Shown here: piece by piece, positions 18,870 to 29,119 of the stretch
Layout: every line of letters starts with the position of its first letter
Numbering within the stretch: position 1 is the stretch's first letter
DNA from: Stentor roeselii
Lineage: Eukaryota > Ciliophora > Heterotrichea > Heterotrichida > Stentoridae
Assembly (NCBI GenBank): GCA_006503475.1
Contig: RSEH01000052.1
Coordinates: forward strand, 62,001 to 126,000
Length of the DNA: 64,000 bases
Direction: 5' to 3'
Notes under the pieces: generated by a model
What the model was told of the DNA's origin: nothing
The model's input: only the letters and a program-made list of their open reading frames with translations
Database searches by the model: none
Translations under genes and position numbers: made by a program

Positions 18870-20554
18870 TTAACTTATTAATTTAGCTTTAAGTGCCATC
18901 AACTTTTCTTTACAAAACTTGACCTCTTCCTTCAAACTTTTATTTTCCTGTGTCTTCAAAGCGAGTTGAGCCTGCAGTTCAGTGATCAAACTTTCCTGAT
19001 CTAAAATAAGCTGGAGCCATTCAGGATGTGGCAAAGGTACCCCTTCTTTCTTAAGCAATTGACTTCCAATATCCAGCGAGCATCGATCAGAAGGTCTAAA
19101 CATTTCCAAATGTTGTTTACATTCAAAAGGACTCAAGCTTCCAACAGAAGGTTCTTCAGGAATGGAAAGTCTAAAGTCAGACATCCTCGGATAAGGGTTG
19201 GGCAAAGAGTCTTCTTCTTCCACCTCTTCAAGTGAAGAGTTCCTCAAAGTCGAGTTGCTTTCTCGCCAGTACCTCAGGCGAAGACTCCGCCTGTCAGAGA
19301 AGTCAAGCAAGTCTTCATCGGGCTGAGACTGTAATTTGGAATCGCGAATCATTTCAGAGACGAGAATCGCCGTTTGAAGACTTTCGAGCTGAATCTCGAG
19401 ACTCGCCTTTTCTTCCTCGTCTTGCTCGGAAATACTTGATTTTAAAGAGTTGATGCCAGAGATTCCTTCAAGTTTTTCTTTTAGAACGGCCATGTCGGAC
19501 TTGAACTTGTAAAGATATGAAACTTCTCCGGTTCCTGGGTTTTTTGATAGGGTTTGGAGAATACCTTGTGCTTTTTTTATCAGGCTTAAAGTGTTTATAG
19601 ACTCGTCTAGGTGATCGGAGGTTGGGTTTAGGGTTGCTAGGAAGATCACCTTGGCTTGGCCCATTAAGGATGGACCTAAAATACGAGTTAGTTTCGAGTC
19701 ACGCAGGGGAATGTGGCTTGAAGAGTCATCACTTAATTTCATCAAAACAGTATTCAAAGTCAACAAACTCTACTTGAAACTTACCTTATTAATGCATTTC
19801 GACTCCTGACTCCACTCCCCCACAAGTTTCTCACTTTCACTTCCAGCCAGATCAAAAAGACTAACAACTCCAAAGTCAATATTTTCACAATTGCTCCTTA
19901 GTCTACTTTCAATAAGAATTTTGAATCTGTTTAATTATACATGCAATGTGATCTTGAGCTTTTTTGATTGAAGTTCGTTGAAGAGACCTGTTTATGCGAG
20001 TCTCCAATTTTCAATATAGCAAAAATTTGCTCAGCAGTTCTACAAACCTCTTCAGTGAGTCCAACAATGACAGCTCCTCGCTGATTAAGACTTACGCTTT
20101 TATCATCCCTAAGCGGAAGGTTGCAATTCAAAGGATTAAGCAAGTCATTAATGCACTCATTGTAGACTTCACAATAAGAACATCGCATCAAGAACTCTTT
20201 TTCAGGAGTGTCTTCGATATAAGAGAAAATCGTTTGAATTGTCAGAGGAATTATCCCTGGAGCCTTTTTCTTGCCGCACATGGTGAAAGTCTTTCCACTT
20301 CCAGTTTGACCGTAACAAATGATGCTTACGTTGAAACCTTCCATCGCTTTCCATACCCGGCTTTCGCACATCTCGTCGAAGATCCTTTGAGTTGTTGAGT
20401 TCATTCCGTAAACTTTGTCGAATTCAAAGGTTTTCTCGTTTTTCAGACAGGTCAGGGATGAAAAGGAACGAGGGTCCCAGGTTATTTGGTTTGGGTTCTC
20501 GAATGAAAGCACTGGACGGAGACGGACAGCGACACTTAGGTATTCATTAGACAT
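18870..20554 (-). CDS. Kinesin motor protein, N-terminal motor
   Basis: Three exons (a 14-nt and a 15-nt intron) give 551 residues. The motor domain fills about 1-345: P-loop GQTGSGKT at 83-90, switch I SSRSH, switch II DLAGSE, then INKSLLTL and the neck-proximal LDESINTLSLIKKAQGI. A Ser/acidic linker and a short coiled coil (about 500-551) follow. The tail is short for a cargo kinesin. The motor looks most like the kinesin-7 (CENP-E)/kinesin-5 branch, but the subfamily is not certain. It should move along or regulate microtubules of the cortex, cilia or spindle. It starts 16 bp after the SPF30 stop. Confidence 0.9.
19770..19784 (-). other. 15-nt intron (kinesin gene)
   Basis: GTAAGTTTCAAGTAG; joins CINK to SLLTL, a conserved kinesin helix. 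A at position 10. Confidence 0.92.
19927..19940 (-). other. 14-nt intron (kinesin gene)
   Basis: GTATAATTAAACAG. The flanking protein is fixed by kinesin conservation (SSRSHC-IF-KILIESR), and only removal of exactly 14 nt gives it. A at position 10; the branch-to-AG spacing is one base shorter than in the 15-nt introns. Confidence 0.85.
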
Positions 20555-20570
20555 TTATTCGAATATTTTA

Positions 20571-21491
20571 TTAAAGACAAGGATCCTGGTCTTCTACTAG
20601 GTCCTTCACATCCCTCTTATCATGATCTTTTGTCATTCCTTTGCCACTACCAACAACTCCTATTTTCCCATCAAAAACCTCAGGACATCGAAACATGCTA
20701 TTTTTTTTAACATTTCCTGTTTTCTGAAAGTTTTTCCAACTGCTAGTATAAAACTTAGTCTCTTTTTCAGTTTGACTATTTTTCCAAGCAGTCCTCAAGG
20801 CCTTGATTTTTTTCTTTTTTTTAATCCTGACATTTTCAGGGTCATTCGGCAAAATTTTGAGTTTATCAGGAATAACAAAAACTTCTTTTTCAAGTAAAGG
20901 TTTATTTTCTTCCTGAACAAGTCTAAGAGCATCCAAAGAAACCATTTGTTTCTGCCCCCATCTTGCAATTTTTACTAAAACATTATCTTCATGAACATCT
21001 TCAACAGCTGCAAAGTGCCATTTCCCATCATCCAATAATACTTCCACATCAAGTCCTTCACTAATTTGATTCCTTTTAAGAGGTTTCAATATCGAGATAT
21101 AAGAAGCAGGCAGTAAATGTTTTTCATGAAAGCCAAAAAAAGTGACTTCAGCTGTTTGTTCATTTAAATTGACAGAGTTTATTTCTCCCGGGTACCATTT
21201 CGAGTCTTTTTCATAGTAAAGGTTGCACTTCTTGCCGATGTCCTCTGTTTTAAGTTTTACCGACGTGAAGAACTTTTCAATGTTATTTGACGAGACAGTG
21301 AGTAGTTCCTGCTGAATACTAATAGCTTTTTCAATATCATTCAACAGTTTCTTCAATTCCTTTTCCCTTAAAATTTTCGAGTCTTCATCTTGTGTCCTAG
21401 TCTCATTTTTCTGCAACGCTTGAATAACTTTAACTCGATTTTCTTTATATTCTTCAAGTTTTGCAGAGATTTCTCGAACAGTAGGCTCCAT
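20571..21491 (-). CDS. SMNDC1: Survival-motor-neuron-related splicing factor SPF30 (SMNDC1)
   Basis: The 306-residue protein has an N-terminal coiled coil (5-60), a Tudor domain at about 84-138 (KCNLYYEKDSKWYPGEI, VTFFGFHEKHLLP), a second Tudor-like segment (about 145-195), a basic KKKKK region and a conserved tail with SSWKNFQ and KKNSMFRCPE. That order is typical of SPF30, which binds symmetrically dimethylated Sm proteins and helps form the mature spliceosome. An active factor fits a genome with very short introns. A second Tudor-like repeat is less usual and could be checked. Confidence 0.85.
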   Translation of the reverse strand: MEPTVREISAKLEEYKENRVKVIQALQKNETRTQDEDSKILREKELKKLLNDIEKAISIQQELLTVSSNNIEKFFTSVKLKTEDIGKKCNLYYEKDSKWYPGEINSVNLNEQTAEVTFFGFHEKHLLPASYISILKPLKRNQISEGLDVEVLLDDGKWHFAAVEDVHEDNVLVKIARWGQKQMVSLDALRLVQEENKPLLEKEVFVIPDKLKILPNDPENVRIKKKKKIKALRTAWKNSQTEKETKFYTSSWKNFQKTGNVKKNSMFRCPEVFDGKIGVVGSGKGMTKDHDKRDVKDLVEDQDPCL

Positions 21492-21525
21492 TTATAAGAA
21501 AATGAGAAAACTAGTTCTTATTAGA

Positions 21526-22767
21526 TTACTTTGGAACGAAGAGATGACCTTCTTCTTGTTTGATGTTTTTCAAGAGGTTCGTGCAAGCTTGCATGCAGTC
21601 AGTGACAGGAATAAGTGAAGACATTGAGACCAGCAGTTCGAATTCTTGTTGTCTGATACAAATAATAAGCCCATTGCGATAGACGTCGACTTTCACGTAG
21701 TTTCCTTTGTAATAATCTGAAAATTCGGAGACCCTGTGAGCCGTGTAGTACCTGTTAAGAGTTTCTTGGTAGTACTTTTTGGGGAACTCGTCAAGATGGT
21801 CGAAGTGACTCGGGTGGGTTCCTGACATGATGTACTGTTCATAGGCTTTTGAGTAGTACACAAAATGACTCACTTCTTTCACGTCAAAGTTACTCACCAT
21901 ATGAGGAAGTGTCGCGATACTCTCCTGAATCAATCCTTTTATAGCACTTAGCTCCCCTTCAATCACAGTCCCACATTCCTTAAGATCTTTAAAAGCTGAA
22001 GCATTATCCGACAAAAGCACCACACAAATCTTACTGTCAGTCAAAAAAGTCACCCAAGCATAAAGAAACCCTTCATCAGAAAAATGTGGCAAACATATCG
22101 GGGTCCAACTCATCGTTGATCGAAGACTTGTGTAGTTCGTTACTAAATTCAACAGGAGATTAATATCAATATGATGTAAACTCACGTTTTTCCGGGTGTA
22201 TCTGTAGATTAAATAGTTCGTGGTCATCAAAAATCCATAAACAACATCAGGGTGGATGTTCGACTTAAAAATATTCCCAATTTGATTTCGTTGACTTTGA
22301 GGCATCCTGGTAGGGCTGAAGCCTTTAATAAAATGAAGACTTCTCGCAGTAGTTTTAATCATCGAGTCAAGACTTGAGTGAGTTCCTCCCATTAAATTGC
22401 GAGCGTCGTAATTCGGCCTGTTTTTCAACATCGTAGTAATATTGTTAGTCAAGGTGGAGATCACCTTGCTATGAAGCATGTCAAGCTGCTGATAAATCGA
22501 CTCAATCGGTTCACTCTTGCGACAGACACAAACGTAGTACAAGGCCTGAGTGCATTTAAAAACAATCAGCAGGTCCTTGGTCCTGATATACCTGAGCGAG
22601 TCGATTTCTCCTCTGAAGTACTGCTGAAAGTTATACAAAATCGCAGTGACCGAGCCAATAAAAGTAGTCAATTCAGTTTCGTCACCGTATCGAGTCCACA
22701 CTGGCTTTCCTGCACTGGTGAATACGAAAAACTGTTTCTTTTTGGAAAAGTGTCGAGAGTGATCCAT
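21526..22767 (-). CDS. MON1: Vacuolar fusion protein MON1
   Basis: The 413-residue protein has the three longin-like modules of MON1: it opens HFSKKKQFFVFTSAGKPVWTRYGDE, the family's first strand-helix, and contains LLIVFKC, NLMGGTHSSLDSM and, near the end, the strand GLIICIRQQEFELLV. MON1 with CCZ1 activates Rab7 at late endosomes and vacuoles. The long acidic N-terminus of animal MON1 is absent. No intron is seen. It ends 34 bp before the SPF30 start and begins 30 bp after the ARP2 stop. Confidence 0.9.
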   Translation of the reverse strand: MDHSRHFSKKKQFFVFTSAGKPVWTRYGDETELTTFIGSVTAILYNFQQYFRGEIDSLRYIRTKDLLIVFKCTQALYYVCVCRKSEPIESIYQQLDMLHSKVISTLTNNITTMLKNRPNYDARNLMGGTHSSLDSMIKTTARSLHFIKGFSPTRMPQSQRNQIGNIFKSNIHPDVVYGFLMTTNYLIYRYTRKNVSLHHIDINLLLNLVTNYTSLRSTMSWTPICLPHFSDEGFLYAWVTFLTDSKICVVLLSDNASAFKDLKECGTVIEGELSAIKGLIQESIATLPHMVSNFDVKEVSHFVYYSKAYEQYIMSGTHPSHFDHLDEFPKKYYQETLNRYYTAHRVSEFSDYYKGNYVKVDVYRNGLIICIRQQEFELLVSMSSLIPVTDCMQACTNLLKNIKQEEGHLFVPK

Positions 22768-22797
22768 ATTATAAAAGCCTATCGACGCTTATCTAAG

Positions 22798-23949
22798 TTA
22801 TCTTGCCTTGTGAATGATTCGAGGACCTTCTTCTTCCCAGTTAAACTTGTAGACCCAGGTGTTTTCAGGGTTCGCTTTGTAGAACTTGGAAAGTGTGCAG
22901 GCTCCGATGTAGACTAAGTGCTTTCGGTAGGTTGGGTCTTCTACTTTTATTGAGATTTTTGTACTTGCTGCACCTCCGCGCATTTCTCGGTGTAACTTGC
23001 GGATGTCTCGCTGGATTCGTGTTGAAATCCCTGGAAGCATTGTGGTGCCTCCACTTAGAAGCATTCCTTTGTATAAACTTGATCTCACGTCCATTGGAGA
23101 GGCTTGGATACTGTTGAAAATCATCTGGGATAGACCGTCTGATTCTTTTCCTACTAGGTATGGACTGAATAACACTTCTCCACATTCAAAACGCTCGGAA
23201 CCTACTTTTATCCAAGTACCGTCGGGTAGCTGGTAGTCTTGCTCGAGGACTGTTGTTTCTTTTGATAGTTGTCTTTCTTTTAGGATGTCTGCTGAGACGT
23301 AACACATCTTTTCTTTTATTTCTCGGACTACTTCGAAATCGGATGACGTGTGGAAGTTGTAACCTCGCAGAAGAAGCAACTTGATTAGGTAGTCTGTCAG
23401 ATGTCTTCCCGCAATATTTATTCTTTGCACAGAATGATTAAGTACCCTGCCTTCAGATACAGGAATACAATGAGTGACTCCATCTCCAGAGTCAATAACC
23501 ATTCCAGTGACATACCCCATAGCATACAAAGAAAGAGTCGCCTGAATCTGGACATCAACTCCCAAGAATCCCATTTTCTCAAAAAGTACTTCCGCCATGA
23601 TTTCCCTATTTTTCATCGGATTAAGAGGAGCTTCAGTCATCATGACACAAGTTTTGTTCCTATCACATCGAAACTTATTAAAAGTGTAAGTCCAGACCTT
23701 TTCCATGACATCCCAGTCCTTGACAATTCCTTCTTCCATCGGATAAATAAGTTTCAAAGCAGCTCTTTTTTCTTCTATTTGTTCACCAATAAACTCAGCG
23801 TTCATGTCAATGGTGCGGTCAACAAGTTCCGCGAAGTTCGGATGTGGCCTTCCAATGACTGAAGGCACAGAGTGCTCCGGGAAGTGAGAAGTGCATCTTC
23901 CAGCTTTAATGAAGCCTGTTCCATTATCACAGACGATAGGGTCTTCCAT
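22798..23949 (-). CDS. ARP2: Actin-related protein ARP2 (ARP2/3 complex)
   Basis: The 383-residue actin-fold protein has phosphate loop DNGTGFIKAG (8-17), VVDSGDG-type loop (MVIDSGDGVTHCIPV), KEKMCYV and LSGGTTMLPG. The conserved MTEAPLNPMKNRE, the LIKLLLLRGYNF stretch and the RKHLVYIGACTLSK end agree with ARP2 rather than actin. It would nucleate branched actin at the cortex or at phagosomes. Start codons of ARP2 and the divergent DHHC gene are 41 bp apart. Confidence 0.92.
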   Translation of the reverse strand: MEDPIVCDNGTGFIKAGRCTSHFPEHSVPSVIGRPHPNFAELVDRTIDMNAEFIGEQIEEKRAALKLIYPMEEGIVKDWDVMEKVWTYTFNKFRCDRNKTCVMMTEAPLNPMKNREIMAEVLFEKMGFLGVDVQIQATLSLYAMGYVTGMVIDSGDGVTHCIPVSEGRVLNHSVQRINIAGRHLTDYLIKLLLLRGYNFHTSSDFEVVREIKEKMCYVSADILKERQLSKETTVLEQDYQLPDGTWIKVGSERFECGEVLFSPYLVGKESDGLSQMIFNSIQASPMDVRSSLYKGMLLSGGTTMLPGISTRIQRDIRKLHREMRGGAASTKISIKVEDPTYRKHLVYIGACTLSKFYKANPENTWVYKFNWEEEGPRIIHKAR

Positions 23950-23990
23950 TTATTAGTTTATTTCAATGAACTGCATTTTCTTATATTTAA

Positions 23991-24974
23991 ATGATTAACA
24001 AGAAAGCTGTAGGAAGTCTCTTCGTGATCATTGCTTGTCTTTTTATATTACTTGTTTATTTGACCTTCATGGCAAGACCTCATAGTATTTGATAGAAAGG
24101 CCGGCCTTGTTTGATATTTTTCCATGGGTTGTTTGCATTGCTTTTGTGGAGTTTTATTCACTCCAGCTGCTCGGAACCTGGAATAGTGCCGCCACTTTGG
24201 GGGTTTTATATGGGCGACTCTGAACATAAACGCAAAAGATACTGTCTTTTATGTCATGTCTTTAAACCTGACCGTTGTCATCATTGTTCGATTTGTAATC
24301 GATGTGTGCTTAACATGGACCATCATTGTCGTAAGGTTTAAGCAGCTTGGATCAATAATTGTATCGGGTTTTATAATCGGAAACTTTTTATGTTGATGTT
24401 GTTTTACTCATTGTTAACCGGGTATTTTGTACTTTTTACTTTTATTCCTGAAGCTTATCAGGTGGTGTCTGAAATGGCTCGATCTGGAACTTTTAAAGTT
24501 GAGGACTTGAAGTTTCTTCTGGTTGCTTGCTTGGTGCTTATGTTTTGTCTTGTTCTTAGTAAGTTTACAGCTTTTCATGTGAGACTTGTCGCGAAAAACT
24601 CAACAACGATTGAGTCTTTGGAAAATAACTATAATTATTGTTATAGTATCAGTGGTTATAGAAACTTTATTCAGGTCTTTGGAAGAAATCCTTGGCTTTG
24701 GTTTCTACCTTTTTATGGAAAATCGGGAAAGCCTGGAGGAGATGGAATCTTGTGGCCTATGATTGATCATCACTTTTCTGATAGTGATGTTAATATTGAA
24801 AGTGAAGCTAATAGAGAAAATTCAGTGAAACCTATGAATGCATTTCCGAAAGGTGATGTGTCTGCGGAAAGAAATTCGATTAGTCCTTTGGGAATAGCTG
24901 GAAAGTCGCCATCTGATGTGGATACCGATAGTTCCTTTATCAGATTGAATTCAAGAACTCCAAATAGACTCTAG
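23991..24974 (+). CDS. DHHC-type protein S-palmitoyltransferase
   Basis: Three exons give 317 residues. TM helices lie near 7-27 and 40-55, then the Cys-rich domain ([21 protein letters not shown]) and, after the second intron, [17 protein letters not shown], with two more TM helices (about 130-150 and 175-195). Without that intron the active site would be cut right after DHHC. The Asp-His-His-Cys cysteine carries the acyl chain. A Ser-rich cytosolic tail follows. Several predicted lipidated proteins in the window (MGNC, MGCPC) are plausible substrates, but that link is inference. Confidence 0.92.
24085..24099 (+). other. 15-nt intron (DHHC gene)
   Basis: GTATTTGATAGAAAG; contains TGA and TAG in frame. 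A at position 10. Confidence 0.85.
24331..24345 (+). other. 15-nt intron (DHHC gene)
   Basis: GTAAGGTTTAAGCAG; interrupts the codon after DHHC, and splicing gives DHHCPWINNC exactly. A at position 10. Confidence 0.97.
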
Positions 24975-25190
24975 ATGATTAGTTAATGTAATGAAGTAAA
25001 TTTTCAATCAACTAGTCCTCCAAACTCAAGACAAAAAATTTCATAAGGAACAAGATTCATATATTCAATCAAAAGACTCTCATCATATCAACACCTATAA
25101 TCATCTAAAATAAATGACATCAACCAACATTACCCTCTACTCTAATAATAAACATAAATCCCAACAAGTCCTTCCCAGATCCATACTTAT

Positions 25191-25604
25191 CTAATGAAGA
25201 CCAGTTGGTCCTGTAAACTTGATAAAATCCAGAGGTCCTCTATTGCTAGGTCCTTTAAGATGATAAAAGATTTTCGGTTGTACACAGCTTTCAATGCACT
25301 CAACCCACTGCCTATATCTAAAAATGCATGACTTATCAGGTTCAAAAGCTTTGACGATTTTAAGAGCTTGTTCACATCGCTTAACTACTTCATGCTCATG
25401 CTTGCAACTAGGCTTGCAGAACTCGATCCACTTTTCTTTTGGATCTTCTCCTCTTTGAAGCCCGTTCAGCCGAGAGTGAGGGAAACGGGGGTGAAACCTC
25501 GAATAAGGGTATTCGATTAGTCCTGTTGCGTCAGCCTGGCTGCCATGATAGTCTGTGTAGCCGTTGGTCCCAAATGAAAAGAACTTGCCTTCGGATTCTT
25601 GCAT
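25191..25604 (-). CDS. Cytochrome bc1 complex hinge subunit (QCR6/UQCRH-like)
   Basis: In the 137-residue protein, residues about 62-120 form the hinge domain of complex III: CKPSCKHEHEVVKRC, then CIFRYRQWVECIESCVQPKIFYHLK, giving two disulfide-linked helices and the family ending C-V-x-x-K-x-F-x-x-L-K. The subunit helps cytochrome c1 meet cytochrome c in the mitochondrial intermembrane space. The N-terminal 60 residues are extra and not obviously a presequence. About 215 bp separate its stop from the DHHC stop. Confidence 0.75.
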   Translation of the reverse strand: MQESEGKFFSFGTNGYTDYHGSQADATGLIEYPYSRFHPRFPHSRLNGLQRGEDPKEKWIEFCKPSCKHEHEVVKRCEQALKIVKAFEPDKSCIFRYRQWVECIESCVQPKIFYHLKGPSNRGPLDFIKFTGPTGLH

Positions 25605-25838
25605 TTATTAAGCCTATTAATTAGACTCTTGTAATTTTTATTCACTCATAGTAAAAAGAAGTCAGATGAAGAATGTTTCAAGATGATAAGATTGTGAAAT
25701 GGATAATTTCAGATGATTCTAGAAAGAAATGAAAAGATTGAAAAAAAAGTAGGAGGAAAGATTATCGCTTAAATATGAGAAGGGCGAAATTTGCTAAGAA
25801 AAAGTTTGAAATTTTGGCGGAATTTTTTAGTTAATTGG

Positions 25839-26108
25839 TTATGGACGAATATTTGGACAGATTCCTGTCAATGGGTCAGTCCCCAATGGTCTTCTGAACA
25901 GTAAAATGTGGGGCTCGGGCTTGTGGATTTCGTAATGAACCCATCCTCGGCTTTGCTGAACTCCTAAAGACCTCCACTCAGCTTCAGTAAGAAGTCTTCC
26001 TCGAGGCATGATTTTGAATACGTTTTTGGGTAGATGGACATGGCGGTACTCATAAGCATCATCAGAGTATTTCTCTGAGTACTCGATTTCATTTGGGAAG
26101 TGAGGCAT
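25839..26108 (-). CDS. CKS1: Cyclin-dependent kinase regulatory subunit CKS1
   Basis: All 89 residues fit the CKS family: [49 protein letters not shown]. The HxPEPH hinge that allows strand exchange and the anion-binding residues for phospho-Thr-Pro targets are present. It attaches to CDKs and steers multisite phosphorylation and SCF-dependent degradation. No intron. Confidence 0.97.
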   Translation of the reverse strand: MPHFPNEIEYSEKYSDDAYEYRHVHLPKNVFKIMPRGRLLTEAEWRSLGVQQSRGWVHYEIHKPEPHILLFRRPLGTDPLTGICPNIRP

Positions 26109-26239
26109 TTTTTTTTATAAGAAATGGAACTTAAGAAAAAAGCAGATGAAAAAAGGAATTTAAAACATTTGAAAAACTTTGAATAGATTAATAGCATTTG
26201 ATCAACTAAATTTAATTGACTGGCGATTGTATTATAAAT

Positions 26240-28012
26240 ATGGGAAATTGTGTACCAAAACAAACCAGTGAAGGAAATGAGAAGTCGTTTGATGATTTTT
26301 ATTATATCTGTCGTGAGTTCAGGTATTTGTTGCGGGTTTCTGAGGACTCTATATCGAAGTTTAAGTATGATAGTTCTATTAAAATTCGAAAGGACTCAGG
26401 TGTTGGTTATTTGAATGACGGCCGAATCATCGCTGTTGGAGGCACTGATAACTCAGGGTGCTTCACGAACAGAGCTTTTCTCTTAGATCGAGTAAAGGAA
26501 AAGGTCTCTGTCTTGCCTTCTCTTCCGATTTCAACGAAAGATGGATCTCTTTACCAGTATAAAGACATGGTTTATCTTATTGGTGCTTTAAAAGACTCAG
26601 ATGATGAAGACATCTTGACTCAAGAACAATCTGCTCCCATAATGAGATTCGATTTAAGTAATCAAGCTTGGGAAGTTTTTAGTGAAGAAAAGGCAAAAAG
26701 GCTCAATTTCAATGATTTTATTAAAAATTCTCAGACTTATGTGCAAGATGAAGATAATAAAATCACTTATCGAGATATTCTATATCCTGGAACTTTTATG
26801 ATTGGAAGCAGGGTTTATATGGTCAACGGGCAGAAGATGTCAAAAAGAGGAATTTTAGAAACTTTGACCAGGGTTTACTCGATTGACTTGGATGAAGATG
26901 GATTTGATTTTAGGGAAGAAGATATTGACTTGCCTATTCAGGTGTTTAGACCTATCTGTGGAAGTTATAAGAAGACTGCTTTTATTACTGGAGGAGTTGT
27001 TAGGACGAGTAAACATTCGAGTAAACATAGCTTTATGATCAAATTTAGGCATGATCCTCCGAAAGTTGAAGAAATTCATGGACTTAAAGTTGACTTAGAT
27101 GATAATTACCCAGTGATTGGTACCTCCCATGCATTTTACTGTATTTCATATCCATACGTCGCTATATACGACCGTAGGAACAAGAACTGGAAGCAATACG
27201 CACTTGAAAAGTCCTTCATAAACCGAAGAGACACCAAATACGAGACCCCAATCCTAAACTCCGAAGTAGTTCAAGGTGCCGACCACATAAGACATTCAAT
27301 AAAATACAACACCTTAGAAAAAAACGTGAAAATCGTTGACGACGTGCCAGAAGGTGAGTCCCTCTCACAAATCGACATAAGCATGAAAGTCGAGCTTCCT
27401 CCCGGCATAATAATCGAAAACACAAAAAAAACAAAGAAAAAAAACTCCGACTCTTCAAGTTCAGGCGAGTCATCTGAACAATTTTCTTCAGAACGAGTAG
27501 TCGAGCTTCCAAAAGCCGTGATGAAAGGAATGGAAGACTCTTCTATATCCAAAGAAAACAGTTCGAAAAAGCCAAGTAAGTCTTCTGATAGTTCCTTCAG
27601 CAGAGAATCTGAATCCAGTAGTCTTTACTTCGTAAGAGCTGAAGGAATCCCTGACTTTAAAGCTGAAGAAATAAAAGCCAGTAAAGAAAGCAAAGAAAGT
27701 TCAATGAGCAGCATCAAAGCACCCGTACCTCAAAAAATACAACAAAAACCAGACATTTCTGTCACTTTCAGCAAAAAATCTTCAAGTAGTTCAAACAGCT
27801 CAAGCAGCTCAAGCAGCTCAAGAAGCTCAAGTTCAAGCCAAAGTTTTCAAAAAGCCTCAAGCAAGTCATCCAGTGTCCTTCAACAGAAGCCAGCAAAAAA
27901 CGCACCAAACATGAAAGTCCCAGGAAAAGACTTCCGGCCTTTAAACCTTGAACATAATCCAAGTTCTTCTCAGTCAAGCGAATCGGACTCGAGCAGTTCA
28001 AGTTCGAATTAA
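26240..28012 (+). CDS. Myristoylated kelch protein with Ser-rich tail
   Basis: The 590-residue protein starts MGNCVPKQ, an N-myristoylation site; the start at 26240 follows ATTATAAAT and is preferred over any upstream non-ATG extension. Residues about 55-340 contain degenerate kelch motifs (GRIIAVGGTDN, DMVYLIGAL, RVYMVNGQ, KTAFITGGV). The last 200 residues are Ser/Lys/Glu-rich and disordered, with a short 9-bp tandem repeat coding poly-Ser. Such a protein would be a membrane-tethered scaffold. Codon use switches near 27120 from T-ending to C/A-ending. It is convergent with the AGC kinase, stops 10 bp apart. Confidence 0.8.
   Translation: MGNCVPKQTSEGNEKSFDDFYYICREFRYLLRVSEDSISKFKYDSSIKIRKDSGVGYLNDGRIIAVGGTDNSGCFTNRAFLLDRVKEKVSVLPSLPISTKDGSLYQYKDMVYLIGALKDSDDEDILTQEQSAPIMRFDLSNQAWEVFSEEKAKRLNFNDFIKNSQTYVQDEDNKITYRDILYPGTFMIGSRVYMVNGQKMSKRGILETLTRVYSIDLDEDGFDFREEDIDLPIQVFRPICGSYKKTAFITGGVVRTSKHSSKHSFMIKFRHDPPKVEEIHGLKVDLDDNYPVIGTSHAFYCISYPYVAIYDRRNKNWKQYALEKSFINRRDTKYETPILNSEVVQGADHIRHSIKYNTLEKNVKIVDDVPEGESLSQIDISMKVELPPGIIIENTKKTKKKNSDSSSSGESSEQFSSERVVELPKAVMKGMEDSSISKENSSKKPSKSSDSSFSRESESSSLYFVRAEGIPDFKAEEIKASKESKESSMSSIKAPVPQKIQQKPDISVTFSKKSSSSSNSSSSSSSSRSSSSSQSFQKASSKSSSVLQQKPAKNAPNMKVPGKDFRPLNLEHNPSSSQSSESDSSSSSSN
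27787..27831 (+). repeat. 9-bp tandem repeat, about 5 copies
   Basis: Unit CAGCTCAAG with one- or two-base variants, coding Ser-Ser-Ser in the tail of the kelch protein. Confidence 0.85.
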
Positions 28013-28022
28013 GACTTAATTA

Positions 28023-29108
28023 TTAGTTATGAATATTCACTCCAGAAGCATGATAAGTAAAGCCAGTGTAATGATTTGTCGCTGGGGTCAATAAGTCTCC
28101 TGCTTCAAGGCTTTCTTGGGGAGGTTCTTTCGTGAAACATACGTCGAAGTTGCTGGTATCTTCTATTTTTTTTAGTTTTGGCTTGAATGGAGGAGAAAGA
28201 CTTTTGTTGTTTAGACTAGTCCAGCTTATTCCTTCAAACCAAGGATGAGCTTTGATCTTGTCGAAATTTGTGAGTCTTTCGTTTGGCTATTTATTTTTTA
28301 CGTTTATCTTTAGAAGGGATTGGAAGAGGTCGTTTGCTTCTTCGGTCACGTTTGCAATCCTCTCGATTGGAGTGTTTAATACTTTTTTGTAGGTTTCGTT
28401 TTTGTTTTTTGAGTAGAATGGAGGAGCTCCAGATATCATGTAGTACATGACGGCGCCGTAACTCCAAAAGTCAACTGCAGGCCCATGTCCCAAATTTCTA
28501 AGAATTTCAGGAGCAAGGTACTCAGGTGTTCCACAAAACGTATAAGCCTTTGGGTTCTCAGAGTCAATTCCATTCTTACTAAGTCCAAAGTCAGTAAGTC
28601 TAATATGTCCTTCTGAGTCAAGCAAAATATTTTCAGGTTTCAAGTCCCTATAAATGATTCCATTCAAATGAAGATGCTCAAGAGCAAGTAAAATCTCTCC
28701 ACAGTAAAACTTCGCCCGATACTCACTGAAAGTTCCTTCTTTCGACAAATGAAAAAATAGTTCTCCTCCAGGCATATACTCCAAGACCATGTAAAGTTTA
28801 GTATTAGACTGAAAAGCCCAAAATAACTTCACAATAAAAGGGCAGTTCGCACTTGACAATACTTTTCTTTCAGTCAAAGTATGACTTTTCTGTTTTTTCT
28901 TATCAATGACTGACTTTTTCAATATTTTCATTGCATATAAAGTGCGGTCATTCTTCCTTTTCACAAGACAAACCTTTCCAAAGTTCCCTCTTCCGATCAC
29001 TTTGATGATATCAAAACTTTCTCGAGTGATCGGCTCATTCGGGTCGACTGGGGTGAGGAACGGTTCAAGTTCTTCAGTGTCTTGCGATTTAAAACATGGG
29101 CAACCCAT
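28023..29108 (-). CDS. AGC-family Ser/Thr protein kinase, N-myristoylated
   Basis: Two exons give 356 residues. MGCPCF at the start predicts myristate plus palmitate. The kinase domain (about 33-300) has GRGNFGKV, AMKILKK, YRDLKPENILL, DFGLS and activation loop TFCGTPEYLAPE with the PDK1-site Thr. Exon 2 supplies HPWF and the AGC tail: a turn-motif-like LLTP and a hydrophobic motif YTGFTY near the end. This resembles the PKA/PKG/S6K-like branch; no cyclic-nucleotide or PH domain is present. It starts 11 bp downstream of the RING gene stop. Confidence 0.92.
28287..28301 (-). other. 15-nt intron (AGC kinase gene)
   Basis: GTAAAAAATAAATAG; joins LLKIN to PNERLTNFD, the AGC 'NPxxRL' segment. A at position 10. 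Confidence 0.93.
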
Positions 29109-29119
29109 TATTACAATTA

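Noticed and set aside
24100-24400. DHHC gene as a broken pseudogene
   Set aside because: The stops lie within two 15-nt introns; splicing gives the exact conserved DHHC-PWINNC sequence.
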